A stretch of DNA of 36,168 nt from JBEHWX01 sp048498995 (GCA_048498995.1 JBEHWX010000060.1:1-36168); one strand, 5' to 3'. Shown: positions 27,174 to 35,902, numbered from the stretch's first letter. A program made the numbers and translations. Notes: generated by a model from the letters alone, not told the origin.

Positions 27174-29219
27174 ATGACCTCCTCTCCCCCACCCGACGAT
27201 ACTCCTCAGCTTCTGAGGCGCTTCACCGATACGTTTCTACGCGCGATCGACGCCGAGATGCGGGCGATGCGCGACCGGCTCGGTCCGTTCGAGATCCAGC
27301 TTGCCAACGGCCGCCGCGAGGGGGATCCCGATCAGGAGGATGCCGGACTCTACGCGTTCGATCTTCTTTCGACCGACGAGAAGCTGGTGCCGCAGCTGGA
27401 GTGCACGCTCCGCGGCGACGCCGGCGAGCAGCTCGTGACCGTGATCGCCGTCGACGCGCGCGAGGTGGTGATCCAGACCTCGAAGGAGATCCGGATGGAC
27501 CGGAACTATTCGCTGGTGATCTATCCCTGGTTCCTCTACGAGCGGCTGAAGGAAGCGCTCGACGGGCTCCCGGAATCGACGCGCCACCGACCGAAGGGCG
27601 CGCTCCGGCTGTTCGGCAAGCTGCCGGCCACGCGCGTGCCGTGCGAGCTCCTGGCCGACCACGAGGAGCTGAACGGGAGCCAGACCGCCGCGGTGCGACT
27701 CTCGGCCGAGAGCGACGTGGCCTTCGTCTGGGGTCCGCCGGGCACCGGCAAGACCCACACGCTCGGGCATATCGTGGCCGAGCTGGTGCGCCGCGGCGAG
27801 CGGGTGCTGATAACCTCCACGACCAACGCCGCCGTCGATCAGGCGCTCCGCAAGCTGATGGAGATCGAGGAGACGCGGGCGCTGATCGAGCGAGGGCTGG
27901 TGATCCGGATCGGGCAGCAGCCGGCCGAGCAGATGGGGGTCGATCTTCGGGAGGCGGTGCGCCGACAGAACGAGGAGCTCGGCGCGAAGGTGACGCGGCT
28001 TCGGGAGCGGATCACGCAACTGCGGGAAGAGCTCGCCAGGGCCGCGAAGCTGATGGAGCTCTACGCCGCGGCGGCGACGCCGATGCAGTTCGACATGTTT
28101 CGGGAGGTACGCCAGAAGCTGCCGGGCGCCGTGGAGCTTGCGGCGATCTTCGGCGCGGAGCGGGGCGCCCATGTGGCGCGGCTGCCGGCCGAGGAGCAGG
28201 CCCCGATCGTGCAGCGCCACATCGAGCGGCTGGGGCGGGCGGCGAAGCTTGCCGCCGCCCGCGGCGGCGTTCTGACCAAGGAGCTACGCGGCCGCGAGGG
28301 CTCGGCCATCGAGCGCGCCAGCGTGATCCTTGCGACGATGACGAACCTCTATCTGAGCCCGCAGCTGAAGGGGGATCTCTTCGACGCGGTGATCATCGAG
28401 GAGGCAGGCATGGCGGTGCTGCCGACCCTCTTCTACGCGGCATCGCTGGCGCACAAGCGGGTGATCGCCGTGGGAGATCCGCGACAGCTTCCGCCGATCG
28501 TCCAGTCGAACGAGGAGTACGCGCGCCGCGCGATGGGACGGAACATCTTCGACGTGGCCGCGCCGGACCCACTGACCTCGGAGCTGGTGGCGCTGCTGGA
28601 CACGCAGTACCGGATGCACCCGCGCATTGGCGGGCTCGTCAGCGAGCTCTACTATCAGGGACGCCTGGCCAACGGCCGCGAGGCGGATGTACGGAACGAT
28701 ATCGCCGCGCGCGCTCCCTTTCCGGGAGAGCCGCTGGTGCTGGTCGACGTGGCCGGCGCAACGGCCGTCGCCGGACGCTCCGGCGGACGCTCGCGGAGCA
28801 ACGAGACCACGGCCGGCCTCGCCGTGGAGCTCGCGGTGGAGGGAGTGCGGAGCGGGCTCTCATCGGTGGCGATCATCACGCCGTACGTCGATCAGGCGCG
28901 GCTGATCCGGGAGATGCTCGGCCGATTCCGCCTGGAAGCCTCGCAGATCGAGTGCCGCACCGTGCACCGGTTTCAGGGGAGCGAGCGCGACATGGTGATT
29001 CTCGACACGGTGGACGCGCCGCCGCTGAACCCGGGGACGCTGCTGGCCGGCGAGGGCTCCGGCGCGCGCAATCTTCTGAACGTCGGCATCTCCCGCGCGC
29101 GCGGCAAGCTGATCGTCCTGGCCGACGTTGCCTACTTTACCCGTCGCGCCCCGCGCGCGCCGATCACCGAGCTGCTGGAGCGCGCCACCTCGACCGGCGC
29201 GCATCTGGCCACGCCGTGA
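27174..29219 (+). CDS. SF1 helicase of the Upf1/DNA2/IGHMBP2 group
   Basis: A 681-residue protein with a full superfamily 1B set: Walker A GPPGTGKT (187-194), TSTTNAAVD (motif Ia), VIIEEAG (Walker B), GDPRQLPPI (motif III), DTQYRMHP (motif IV), RTVHRFQGSERDMV (motif V) and NVGISRARGKL (motif VI). A coiled-coil-like stretch around residues 255-300 sits between Walker A and B, as in other members. The N-terminal 160 residues form a separate domain of unknown type. It should unwind or translocate on DNA or RNA 5' to 3'. The ATG at 27174 is chosen because the upstream extension (to 27018) is low-complexity and covers the hairpin. The ribosome site is poor. Confidence 0.92.
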   Translation: MTSSPPPDDTPQLLRRFTDTFLRAIDAEMRAMRDRLGPFEIQLANGRREGDPDQEDAGLYAFDLLSTDEKLVPQLECTLRGDAGEQLVTVIAVDAREVVIQTSKEIRMDRNYSLVIYPWFLYERLKEALDGLPESTRHRPKGALRLFGKLPATRVPCELLADHEELNGSQTAAVRLSAESDVAFVWGPPGTGKTHTLGHIVAELVRRGERVLITSTTNAAVDQALRKLMEIEETRALIERGLVIRIGQQPAEQMGVDLREAVRRQNEELGAKVTRLRERITQLREELARAAKLMELYAAAATPMQFDMFREVRQKLPGAVELAAIFGAERGAHVARLPAEEQAPIVQRHIERLGRAAKLAAARGGVLTKELRGREGSAIERASVILATMTNLYLSPQLKGDLFDAVIIEEAGMAVLPTLFYAASLAHKRVIAVGDPRQLPPIVQSNEEYARRAMGRNIFDVAAPDPLTSELVALLDTQYRMHPRIGGLVSELYYQGRLANGREADVRNDIAARAPFPGEPLVLVDVAGATAVAGRSGGRSRSNETTAGLAVELAVEGVRSGLSSVAIITPYVDQARLIREMLGRFRLEASQIECRTVHRFQGSERDMVILDTVDAPPLNPGTLLAGEGSGARNLLNVGISRARGKLIVLADVAYFTRRAPRAPITELLERATSTGAHLATP

Positions 29220-29259
29220 TCCCCGCGCGGACGACATCCCGACATCACCGGAGTGAGCC

Positions 29260-29745
29260 ATGACATACTCGACGACATTCGACAGCACGCCGGAGCTGCG
29301 CCAGAAGGCCCTGGCCTCCCATGCGTCACGAAGACCGAGGGCGACCGTGTGGGGCATCACCTGCCTGGCCGTCGGCATCTTCTTCATCTGGCTCGACGGC
29401 GCGGGGTTCATCGAGGGAGTGGCGATCGCCGCCGGCGCGATCGGCATCCTCGCCGATATGAACGCGCGTCGGATCGGCCGGCGTCGAGCACTCGCTCGCG
29501 GCGTGATCAGAACGCACGTGATCGCCGATGACGAAGGACTCACGATCGAGATGCCGCTGATCAGCGCGCGAATCGCCTGGGAGTATGTGGACGATCTCCG
29601 CCGGAGCCCGGAGCTCTGGACGCTCATGTACGGCCAGGGCGTGGGACTCCCGATTCCGACCGACGCGATGAGTCCGGAGATGCGGGACTTCATCGAGCGA
29701 TCGTTCGCCGAGTCGAAGCGGCGGCGCGCGGCAAAGGCCGCATGA
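29260..29745 (+). CDS. YcxB-like small membrane protein, copy 1
   Basis: A 161-residue protein. Two close hydrophobic segments (about 30-67, GITCLAVGIFFIW and VAIAAGAIGILA) are followed by a basic linker and a soluble domain beginning DDEGLTIEMPLISARIAWEYV. That arrangement resembles the YcxB-like family, of unknown function. The ATG at 29260 has GGAG 6 nt upstream. It is followed after 45 nt by a related gene. Both lie downstream of the SF1 helicase on the same strand and could share its transcript (40-nt gap). Confidence 0.75.
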   Translation: MTYSTTFDSTPELRQKALASHASRRPRATVWGITCLAVGIFFIWLDGAGFIEGVAIAAGAIGILADMNARRIGRRRALARGVIRTHVIADDEGLTIEMPLISARIAWEYVDDLRRSPELWTLMYGQGVGLPIPTDAMSPEMRDFIERSFAESKRRRAAKAA

Positions 29746-29790
29746 TCTCCACGACTACCATTCGCTCCCCTCACCGCGAGGATCATCACG

Positions 29791-30279
29791 ATGAAGCAAT
29801 CGGAAGAATCGTCAACCGGATCGCACACGATCGAGTTCGTCACCACGCCGGCGTTCCGCATGGGGACGCTCCGGCATCTGCTCATGAGCCGCCGCAATAG
29901 CCTGCTCGGCATGCTCGCGCTCGCCCTATTCACGGTCGTGATGGGCATCACCTCCGGCAATGGGCTTCTGCTCGGCGGCTCGATCGTGCTGCTGGTGATC
30001 GTGCTGGCGATCGTCCCGATCACGATGGCGCGGCACCGGAGCTATTACCGGAAGGTCGGCGACCTGCCGACACTGATCACCCTCGATGATGAAGGGATCG
30101 GCATCGCCGCCGAGAGCGGCAGCGCGCGCTACGGATGGCCGACGATCTCGAAGGTGATTCGGGGAGAGGATCAGTGGGTGTTCTTTCTGGCAAACTCACG
30201 GGGGACGATCGGCGTCCCGGCGGCGCTGGTTACGCCGGAGATGCGCGCGACGGTGGACGAGCATGTCGGCAAGCGGTGA
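29791..30279 (+). CDS. YcxB-like small membrane protein, copy 2
   Basis: A 162-residue protein, a diverged paralogue of the gene just upstream. Two transmembrane segments (about 37-75, SLLGMLALALFTVVMG and LLLGGSIVLLVIVLAI) precede a domain starting LDDEGIGIAAESGSARYGW, which matches the corresponding DDEGLTI...ARIAW stretch of copy 1. Both end with a similar TPEMR/SPEMR helix. The ATG at 29791 has GAGG 9 nt upstream. Function is unknown. The paired arrangement suggests tandem duplication and possibly a heteromer. Confidence 0.73.
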   Translation: MKQSEESSTGSHTIEFVTTPAFRMGTLRHLLMSRRNSLLGMLALALFTVVMGITSGNGLLLGGSIVLLVIVLAIVPITMARHRSYYRKVGDLPTLITLDDEGIGIAAESGSARYGWPTISKVIRGEDQWVFFLANSRGTIGVPAALVTPEMRATVDEHVGKR

Positions 30280-30375
30280 TATCCCCTTGGGAGGAAACGC
30301 CGATCTCGACGTGCCGCGAGGTCAGCGTACGATAGGGAACGCATGGCTTCGGCGCATGCTCCTCGGCGGACGGCG

Positions 30376-30397
30376 GGGCGGCCACGGAGGGCCGCCC
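30376..30397. terminator. Hairpin between convergent genes
   Basis: An 8-bp GC stem (gggcggcc and ggccgccc, loop acggag) lies in the 171-bp gap between the plus-strand YcxB-like gene and the minus-strand helicase. Its position between converging genes suits a bidirectional terminator, but no T-run accompanies it. Confidence 0.4.
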
Positions 30398-30450
30398 GTA
30401 CAGCGCACGGCATCAGCGCGCTCCTCGGCGGACGGTGGAGGCTCGGCCGA

Positions 30451-32226
30451 TCAGAGCAGGCGGCGCGCGCCGAGGCAGCTGACCAGCCAGTTCCGCTTCT
30501 TCACCAGCTCGGTGATGCTCAGCTCGTCCTGCGATTTGGAGAACTGCCGCTTCGCCTCGGCGTGAATGGTGCTCACCTCGATGTTCCGCCCCATCGACTT
30601 CAGCATGAACGAGAGCTTCGAGGCGAGCACGGCGCACTCCTGCCGGAGCTCCTGCTCCTGCTGCCGGATATCGACGGCGTGCGACTCGACGGCCGCCTCA
30701 TCCTTCCTCGGCTTCTCCACGGTCGGACGCGCGTACTCGGGGAACAGCTCCAGGCTGTGGGTCAGCATCTCCCGGTGCTCCACCTCGCGCAGCTCCCAGG
30801 GGGATTCCTGCGGAGCGTCGCGCACCGGCGCGTTCTCCACCACGCGAAGCCCCTTCATCTTGATGCCGAGCTGCTCCTCGGAGGTGATCAGCTCCAGCAG
30901 ACGCACCACCTCGGAATCGTTCGCCGCGTAGATATCGCAGACGTTCTCATCCTCGCCGAAGCCGTCGTAGTAGCGCATCCCGCGGAACACCTGCTGCATC
31001 GTCTTGGAATAGGCGCGCACCAGATCGGCCTTCACGATCACGCTGATCGGCTTGATGTCGGTTCCCTCGCCGATCATGTCCACCTGCACCATCACGTCGA
31101 CCTTGCCGGCGCGATATGCCTCCAGCAGCTCCTGACGCTCGGCCGCGGCGATATCCTGCCCGATCCTGGCCGCGGTGAAAATCGGGAAGCGGGACTTGAC
31201 GAACTCCAGAATGGCCGCGGCGTGGCGGTTGCTCATCGCGATGATCAGCATCTGGTGCTGACGATAGCGCATCTCCCCGCGCGACTCCTTGTTCTTGCGC
31301 AGCCGCTCCCGCTTGGCCGTGAAGCGCTCGAACGCCGGACGGAGCAGCGAGTCCAGATAGACCTCGTGGAACCGGAGCTTCTTGCGCGCCAGGAACGCAT
31401 CCACGTCGCTCTTGCTCCGGGACAGCTCCGCCAGCTTCGACAGCGACATCTCCACCATCTCGTTGGTGTCGGAGCGGACCATCTTCAGCTTGTAGTCGAC
31501 CACGTGCGCCTTCACATGCTTCAGGATCTTCCCCTCGGCGTGCGCGTCGCGCATCGTCACTTCGTGGAGCGAGACGTAGTACTGCTCGCCGTTCTCCCGC
31601 ATCTCGAACGGGACGCCGAACAGGGTCTTGTCGTCCGAGCGCATCGGGGTGCCGGAAAGGGCCACGCTGCAGACGTGCGGGAACTCGGAGATCTTCGCGG
31701 CCCAGAGCCCCTCATCCGACAGATGGTGCACCTCGTCGAAGACGAACATGCAGGGAGCCGACTGGCAGAACTGCAGCAGCGCCTTGTGCCCGCCACGACC
31801 GGAGGCGTACTGATAGGTCGTGATGATGATCGTGGTGTCGAGATTCTTGATGAAGACCTTCTCGGAGTCGGCGACGCAGAAGGAGAGCGATGGCGCGCCG
31901 AGGCTGTAGAAGACCCGTCCGAGCTCGCGCGGATCGGCGTACTGATCGCGCAGGTTGCCGCGCGGAACGAAGACGACGAGCTTCCGGACGATGCCGAGGG
32001 AGCGGGCGACGATGAAGGAGGCGAGCGCGGTGATCGTCTTGCCGTAGCCCGGGACGAAGACGCCGAGATGGTTGTTCTCGCCGCGGGAAAGGGCGCCGGC
32101 CAGCTTCAGGAGAAAGATCTCCTGGCCGGCGCGGAGCCGGAAGCCATCGCGCAGCGTGATCCCCGGAAGCCCCGAGCCGTCACCGCGCGACAGCGGCCTG
32201 GCTGTCGTCGTACCGTTCTGTGTCAT
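30451..32226 (-). CDS. SF2 DEVH-box helicase family protein
   Basis: A 591-residue protein with superfamily 2 motifs: Q/Walker A region GVFVPGYGKT (55-64), FDEVHH (DEVH at 164-167), LSGTPM (motif III, about 190) and a helicase C-terminal lobe with IGEGTD and QQVFRGMRYYD (motif VI). The Walker A loop has Tyr where Thr or Ser is usual. The C-terminal 130 residues carry a coiled-coil-like stretch (RQQEQELRQECAVL). The overall layout resembles type III restriction or DISARM-like helicase cores, but no partner nuclease or methylase is nearby. The ATG at 32226 has GGAAG 5 nt upstream; ATG 32241 and TTG 32244 are alternatives. The role is probably nucleic-acid repair or processing, which is inference. 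Confidence 0.88.
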   Translation of the reverse strand: MTQNGTTTARPLSRGDGSGLPGITLRDGFRLRAGQEIFLLKLAGALSRGENNHLGVFVPGYGKTITALASFIVARSLGIVRKLVVFVPRGNLRDQYADPRELGRVFYSLGAPSLSFCVADSEKVFIKNLDTTIIITTYQYASGRGGHKALLQFCQSAPCMFVFDEVHHLSDEGLWAAKISEFPHVCSVALSGTPMRSDDKTLFGVPFEMRENGEQYYVSLHEVTMRDAHAEGKILKHVKAHVVDYKLKMVRSDTNEMVEMSLSKLAELSRSKSDVDAFLARKKLRFHEVYLDSLLRPAFERFTAKRERLRKNKESRGEMRYRQHQMLIIAMSNRHAAAILEFVKSRFPIFTAARIGQDIAAAERQELLEAYRAGKVDVMVQVDMIGEGTDIKPISVIVKADLVRAYSKTMQQVFRGMRYYDGFGEDENVCDIYAANDSEVVRLLELITSEEQLGIKMKGLRVVENAPVRDAPQESPWELREVEHREMLTHSLELFPEYARPTVEKPRKDEAAVESHAVDIRQQEQELRQECAVLASKLSFMLKSMGRNIEVSTIHAEAKRQFSKSQDELSITELVKKRNWLVSCLGARRLL

Positions 32227-32244
32227 CAACGCTTCCGTCATCAA

Positions 32245-33044
32245 CGCGATCGTATCCGCTGTCGTCAGAAATTCATGTCTCGTGTCATCCGGCTGAAGCC
32301 GTCATCCGGCCGAGGCCGTCGCCCACCCGATACTCGCCGATCGACGGAGCACATGGCGTGCCCGTTCCTCCCCGCATCGCGGAGAGAACGCCGATTCTCG
32401 AACAGTCGGAAGGGAATGCATGGCCCCGCGTCCGGCCGCTCCGGGGATGGGTCGTCGGGAGGACCGGGCCGTCGCTAGGGGGGGCAATAATACGGTGGAG
32501 AACGGAAGAAACCCGATAGAACTTTGTTATGGTTTTGCGAACGGCGCTCCCCTCCCGGAACAGGACATCTCCACATCCCGGCCAGCGTGAATTCCGAGAA
32601 ATTTCGGCGATTCCAGCCATGGCCGATGTTACGACGTCCGGGAGAGCGCGTCCTTCGGCAAGCCGTCCGGCCGGCCACGCGGGCCCCGGCCCGGGCATCC
32701 GCGCCCCGGCCTCCGCGACCGATGCCCCGGATGCGCCCGGCTCCGTCGATGATCCCGTTTTCGTGCTCGACCTCCCTCCCCCGCTCCGTCGGGCAAGCCT
32801 CCCCGGCGCACACGGGAGCCGGCGCCGATTTCGTCATCCTCGGGTGACCATCCCGGAGCGGAGCGAGTCTCGAGCCATCCCCCTCGAACTCCCCGTGGAG
32901 AGGCTCCGAGGCGGCCGGCGGCACGGAGACCTCCGGAAGTGCTCCGGAACTGATCCCGACAGATAGTAACTTCCGTTTCGATGGCGCGAGGGCACGTATC
33001 GCGCACCGCATCGAACGATCCTTCTACCAACACGCGACACATCC
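32245..33044. other. Long intergenic region without a convincing gene
   Basis: About 800 bp between divergent genes (DEVH helicase to the left, BI-1/YccA gene to the right). The section 32480-32640 is relatively AT-rich and includes a TATTATTG-like word on the minus strand, so promoters for either gene may lie here. Small overlapping open frames on both strands (for example minus 32475-33011 and plus 32529-32966) have Arg/Pro/Ser-rich translations typical of chance frames in GC-rich DNA. Confidence 0.6.
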
Positions 33045-33773
33045 ATGAGAACGTCGAACCCGGCGCTGCGCGCCAAGACCTTTGTCGGACTTTCCCGGTC
33101 GGAAAGCGATGCGCCGATGACGCTTCGCGGCACGATCGACCGGAGCTTCCTGCTGCTGTTCCTGGTCATGGCCACGGCCACCATCACCTGGGACATGGCC
33201 GCCAGCGGCTCCGACGCGGTCGGCGGCCTGGTGATGCTCGGCCTCATCGGCGGCTTCGCGACCGCCATCGTGACCATCTTCAAGAAAGATTGGGCGATGG
33301 TGACCGCGCCGCTCTACGCGATCTTCGAGGGACTCCTGCTCGGCGCGATCTCCTCGTTGTTCGAGATGGCCTACCACGGCATCGTTGCCCAAGCGATCGC
33401 CCTCACCTTCGGCATCTTCGTGGCTATGCTGACCCTCTACCGCACCGGCGTGATCAAGGCGACCCAGAAGTTCAAGCTCGGCGTGGTCGGCGCCACCGCC
33501 GGCATCGCGGTGGCCTATCTGATCAGCTTCGTCCTCAGCCTCTTCGGGATGCACATGGGTCTGTTCGGCGGCACCTTCGGCATCGTCTTCGGACTGATCG
33601 TGGTGGTGGTGGCCGCGCTCAACCTGATCCTGGACTTCGACTTCATCGAGCAGGGAGTGGCCGCCGGCGCGCCGAAGTACATGGAATGGTATGGCGCCTT
33701 CGGCCTGATGGTGACGATGATCTGGCTCTATATGACGATCCTTCGTCTCCTCGCCCGCCTGAGCCGCCGCTGA
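33045..33773 (+). CDS. Bax inhibitor-1/YccA family membrane protein
   Basis: A 242-residue integral membrane protein. A soluble N-terminus of about 30 residues is followed by seven hydrophobic segments from SFLLLFLVMATATITWDMA (about 36-55) to the C-terminal MVTMIWLYMTILRLLARL. The phrase IFEGLLLGAISSLFE and the spacing of helices fit the BI-1/YccA family, members of which act as pH-sensitive calcium leak channels or modulators of the FtsH protease. Length is normal. The ATG at 33045 lacks an evident ribosome site. The gene is followed by a good terminator and is therefore probably monocistronic. Confidence 0.9.
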   Translation: MRTSNPALRAKTFVGLSRSESDAPMTLRGTIDRSFLLLFLVMATATITWDMAASGSDAVGGLVMLGLIGGFATAIVTIFKKDWAMVTAPLYAIFEGLLLGAISSLFEMAYHGIVAQAIALTFGIFVAMLTLYRTGVIKATQKFKLGVVGATAGIAVAYLISFVLSLFGMHMGLFGGTFGIVFGLIVVVVAALNLILDFDFIEQGVAAGAPKYMEWYGAFGLMVTMIWLYMTILRLLARLSRR

Positions 33774-33870
33774 TCGGCGCGCGGCACGCTCCGGCAGCGG
33801 ATCTTCGCGACTGATTCGCCGACAACGGATTCGCGAAAGCGCGGTCTTCGACAACCGAAGCTCCGGCAAT

Positions 33871-33912
33871 GGGCCTTCCGGCAACGCCGTCGGAAGGCCC
33901 TTCCGTTTCCCG
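33871..33912 (+). terminator. Rho-independent-type terminator after the BI-1/YccA gene
   Basis: A perfect 10-bp stem (gggccttccg and cggaaggccc) with a 10-nt loop at 33871-33900 is followed by ttccgtttccc. It lies 98 nt after the stop of the BI-1/YccA gene and 70 nt before kptA. It is the best terminator candidate in the window. Confidence 0.7.
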
Positions 33913-33970
33913 TATCGGCAACGTCATATTCCGACAACACGAACGACATCGATCGACAAGGAACCCATAG

Positions 33971-34513
33971 ATGAACAAGAAGGATATGGAGCTGAGCAAG
34001 TTCCTCAGCTTCGTGCTCCGGCATAGGCCGGAGGAGATCGGGCTCGAGCTCGGAGAACAGGGATGGGTGGAGGTGGATCTGCTGATCGAGGCGGCCGCGC
34101 GCTCCGGCAGACGCTTCACGCGCGAGGAGCTCGACCGCGTGGTGGCCACCAACGACAAGCAGCGATTCGCGCTGAGCGACGACGGCCGGCTGATCCGCGC
34201 CAGCCAGGGGCATTCGGTGCGGGTGGATCTGGCGCTCGAGCCGGTCGAGCCTCCCGAAACCCTCTTCCACGGCACCGCCACCCGGTTCCTGAAGAGCATC
34301 GCCCGCGAGGGCCTGCGCCCGGGGAGCCGGCAGCACGTGCACCTGTCGCTGGACGAGAAGACCGCGACCACCGTCGGATCGCGCCACGGCGTGCCGGCCG
34401 TGCTCGTGATCCGCGCCGGCTCGATGCACCGGGAAGGGTTCGTCTTCTACCGCTCCGACAACGGCGTCTGGCTCACTGATGCGGTGCCGGTGGCGTATAT
34501 TGACTTTCCCTGA
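33971..34513 (+). CDS. kptA: RNA 2'-phosphotransferase KptA/Tpt1
   Basis: A 180-residue protein of normal family length. The signatures are SFVLRHRP (Arg17-His18), RFALSDDGRLIRASQGHS (Arg76 to His81), LFHGTA (His100) and QHVHLS (120s). Tpt1/KptA removes an internal 2'-phosphate from RNA using NAD, giving ADP-ribose 1'',2''-cyclic phosphate. In eukaryotes it finishes tRNA splicing. In bacteria its natural substrate is unclear, though reversal of RNA 2'-phosphate damage and ADP-ribosylation of nucleic-acid ends have been discussed. The ATG at 33971 has AAGGA 8 nt upstream. Confidence 0.95.
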   Translation: MNKKDMELSKFLSFVLRHRPEEIGLELGEQGWVEVDLLIEAAARSGRRFTREELDRVVATNDKQRFALSDDGRLIRASQGHSVRVDLALEPVEPPETLFHGTATRFLKSIAREGLRPGSRQHVHLSLDEKTATTVGSRHGVPAVLVIRAGSMHREGFVFYRSDNGVWLTDAVPVAYIDFP

Positions 34514-34588
34514 TTCCCCGAGGATGCGCGCGAGGCGGCGGGCATCGACTGACCGCGGGCCGAGCGCGCCGAGGTAGGTAACGACCAC

Positions 34589-35071
34589 ATGCCCTACAAG
34601 ATCGACCTCATCGAATTTCCCGGCATGCCGGTGGCGAGCATCAGACGTCGCGTCCGCTCCGATCGCCTCGCGCGGAGCATCGCCGAGTTCGTCAACGAGG
34701 TTGCCGCGCGCCTGGCGAGGCTCGGTGTGATGCCGCGCGGCGGCCCGTTCACCAGAATCCACGCGTTCGAGCCGTTCTGGGTCGATCTGGAGGCGGGTCT
34801 TCCGGTGCCGGAGGAGATTCCCTCCGATGGGAGAGTACTCCCCGGCCACCTGCCGGAAGGACCGACGCTCTCGACCTTTCACGAAGGCTCGTACGAGGGG
34901 CTCCCCGTGGCCAAGGAGGCGCTGGAGCTCTGGGCCGAGCGGTACGGATGGGCCTCGGCCGGAACGAGCTGGGTCTTCTACTGGATAACGCCGATGACCA
35001 GCCCCGATCCCTCCTCCTGGCGGACCGAGCTGTTCAAGCCGGTGCGCCCGAGCATCATGTCGCGGAACTGA
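34589..35071 (+). CDS. GyrI-like/effector-binding-domain protein
   Basis: A 160-residue stand-alone small-molecule-binding domain of the SOUL/GyrI-like type, related to the ligand domains of AraC- and MerR-family regulators. The typical phrases are present: GGPFTRIHAF, a VDLEAGLPVP strand, LSTFHEGSYEGLPVAKEAL and the final SWRTELFKPV. No DNA-binding domain is attached. The ATG at 34589 follows a gaggtaggt stretch. It lies 75 nt after kptA on the same strand. The ligand is unknown; family members sequester toxic compounds or sense drugs. Confidence 0.83.
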   Translation: MPYKIDLIEFPGMPVASIRRRVRSDRLARSIAEFVNEVAARLARLGVMPRGGPFTRIHAFEPFWVDLEAGLPVPEEIPSDGRVLPGHLPEGPTLSTFHEGSYEGLPVAKEALELWAERYGWASAGTSWVFYWITPMTSPDPSSWRTELFKPVRPSIMSRN

Positions 35072-35095
35072 GTCCGCTCGCGGAACCGATTCCGC
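35060..35095 (+). repeat. 18-bp direct repeat spanning a stop codon
   Basis: The 18-mer tcgcggaactgagtccgc, which contains the TGA of the GyrI-like gene, is followed immediately by tcgcggaaccgattccgc. It has the same period as the repeat behind the UPF0173 gene and likewise begins at a gene end. Confidence 0.55.
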
Positions 35096-35384
35096 TCTCC
35101 GATCCCCCACAACGCCACGCACATCCTCAACCTGCAAGCCGCGCGGCCGGATCATCGCGCGCGTCGAGGCCCCGAATCCCTTCTCCGGAGCCCGCGGCCG
35201 GCGGCACAATCCGTCACCAGAGGATGCGGCACGGAAGTTGGCCACCGAGATGCCGAGCCCTATCTTCGCGGTCGACATCGGTCACTTCCCAGACCTGGAT
35301 GCGATTTTCATCCATGGATGCAGATCATCGACGTATGGGGCTGATCGTACGTACAGAAAACAGACATTGGAATCGGAGTTCTGC
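35096..35384 (+). other. Upstream region of the FKBP gene
   Basis: About 290 bp without a gene. It contains a perfect 12-bp palindrome catccatggatg (35309-35320) and an 8-bp palindrome gtacgtac (35347-35354), and is AT-richer than average close to the FKBP start. A promoter is expected here, but no clear -35/-10 pair was seen. Confidence 0.45.
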
Positions 35385-35846
35385 ATGCCTAAGGTGATTT
35401 CCTTCCACTACACGATGACCTCTCCGGAAGGAGAGGAGATCTTCTCCTCGAAAGAGCACGAGCCGATGACCTATCTGGAGGGGTCTGGGCAGATCCTTCC
35501 GAGCCTCGAGAACGAGCTCAACGACATGGAGCCGGGCCAGACCAAGCGCGTCGAGGTCAAGTCGGATGACGCCTTCGGCGACTACGACGAGAACCAGGTG
35601 ATCCGCGTCGAGAAGAGCCAGCTCCCCGTTCAGGACGTCCAGCTCGGCGACCAGTTCCAGACCGATCCGCAGTCCCCGCCGCTGACGGTGATCGAGGTCG
35701 GCGACGATCACGTCACAATGGACGCGAACCATCCGCTGGCCGGCATGGATATCGTCTTCGACATCGAGCTGCTCGAGGTGCGCGAGGCGACGTCCGAAGA
35801 GATCGCGCACGGACACGTCCATGGCGAGGGCGGCCATCACCACTGA
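35385..35846 (+). CDS. SlyD-like FKBP-type peptidyl-prolyl isomerase
   Basis: A 153-residue protein. An FKBP core is interrupted by an insert-in-flap domain, as in SlyD: YTMTSPEGEEIFSS, EPMTYLEGSGQILPSLENEL, then GDYDENQVIRVEKSQLP, and MDANHPLAGMDIVFDIELLEVREAT. The tail is His-rich (HGHVHGEGGHHH), which suggests nickel or zinc binding. It is a cytoplasmic folding helper and possible metallochaperone. The ATG at 35385 has GGAG 6 nt upstream, so the longer frame from 35238 is rejected. A hairpin follows the gene. Confidence 0.94.
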   Translation: MPKVISFHYTMTSPEGEEIFSSKEHEPMTYLEGSGQILPSLENELNDMEPGQTKRVEVKSDDAFGDYDENQVIRVEKSQLPVQDVQLGDQFQTDPQSPPLTVIEVGDDHVTMDANHPLAGMDIVFDIELLEVREATSEEIAHGHVHGEGGHHH

Positions 35847-35879
35847 TCGGCCCCCACGCGACAGATGAAGATCGAGGAT

Positions 35880-35902
35880 GACGGCGCCCACGCGGCGCCG
35901 TC
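35880..35902 (+). terminator. Hairpin after the FKBP gene
   Basis: A perfect 9-bp stem (gacggcgcc and ggcgccgtc) with the loop cacgc begins 34 nt after the stop codon. It is followed by gtcgtatactcc rather than a T-run. It probably terminates the FKBP transcript. Confidence 0.55.

Noticed and set aside
26510..29263. 917-codon plus-strand frame overlapping the UPF0173 and helicase genes
   Set aside because: It is out of frame with two proteins that carry complete catalytic motifs and crosses their boundary and a hairpin.
30451..32226. Type III restriction or DISARM system
   Set aside because: Only a helicase core is present; no nuclease domain, methyltransferase or other DISARM component was found nearby.
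30343..32478. 711-codon plus-strand frame opposite the DEVH helicase
   Set aside because: The helicase motifs are all on the minus strand; the plus translation is Leu/His/Arg-rich without domains.
33728..35278. 516-codon minus-strand frame across kptA and the GyrI-like gene
   Set aside because: It covers two well-supported plus-strand genes and a terminator and shows no recognisable domain.
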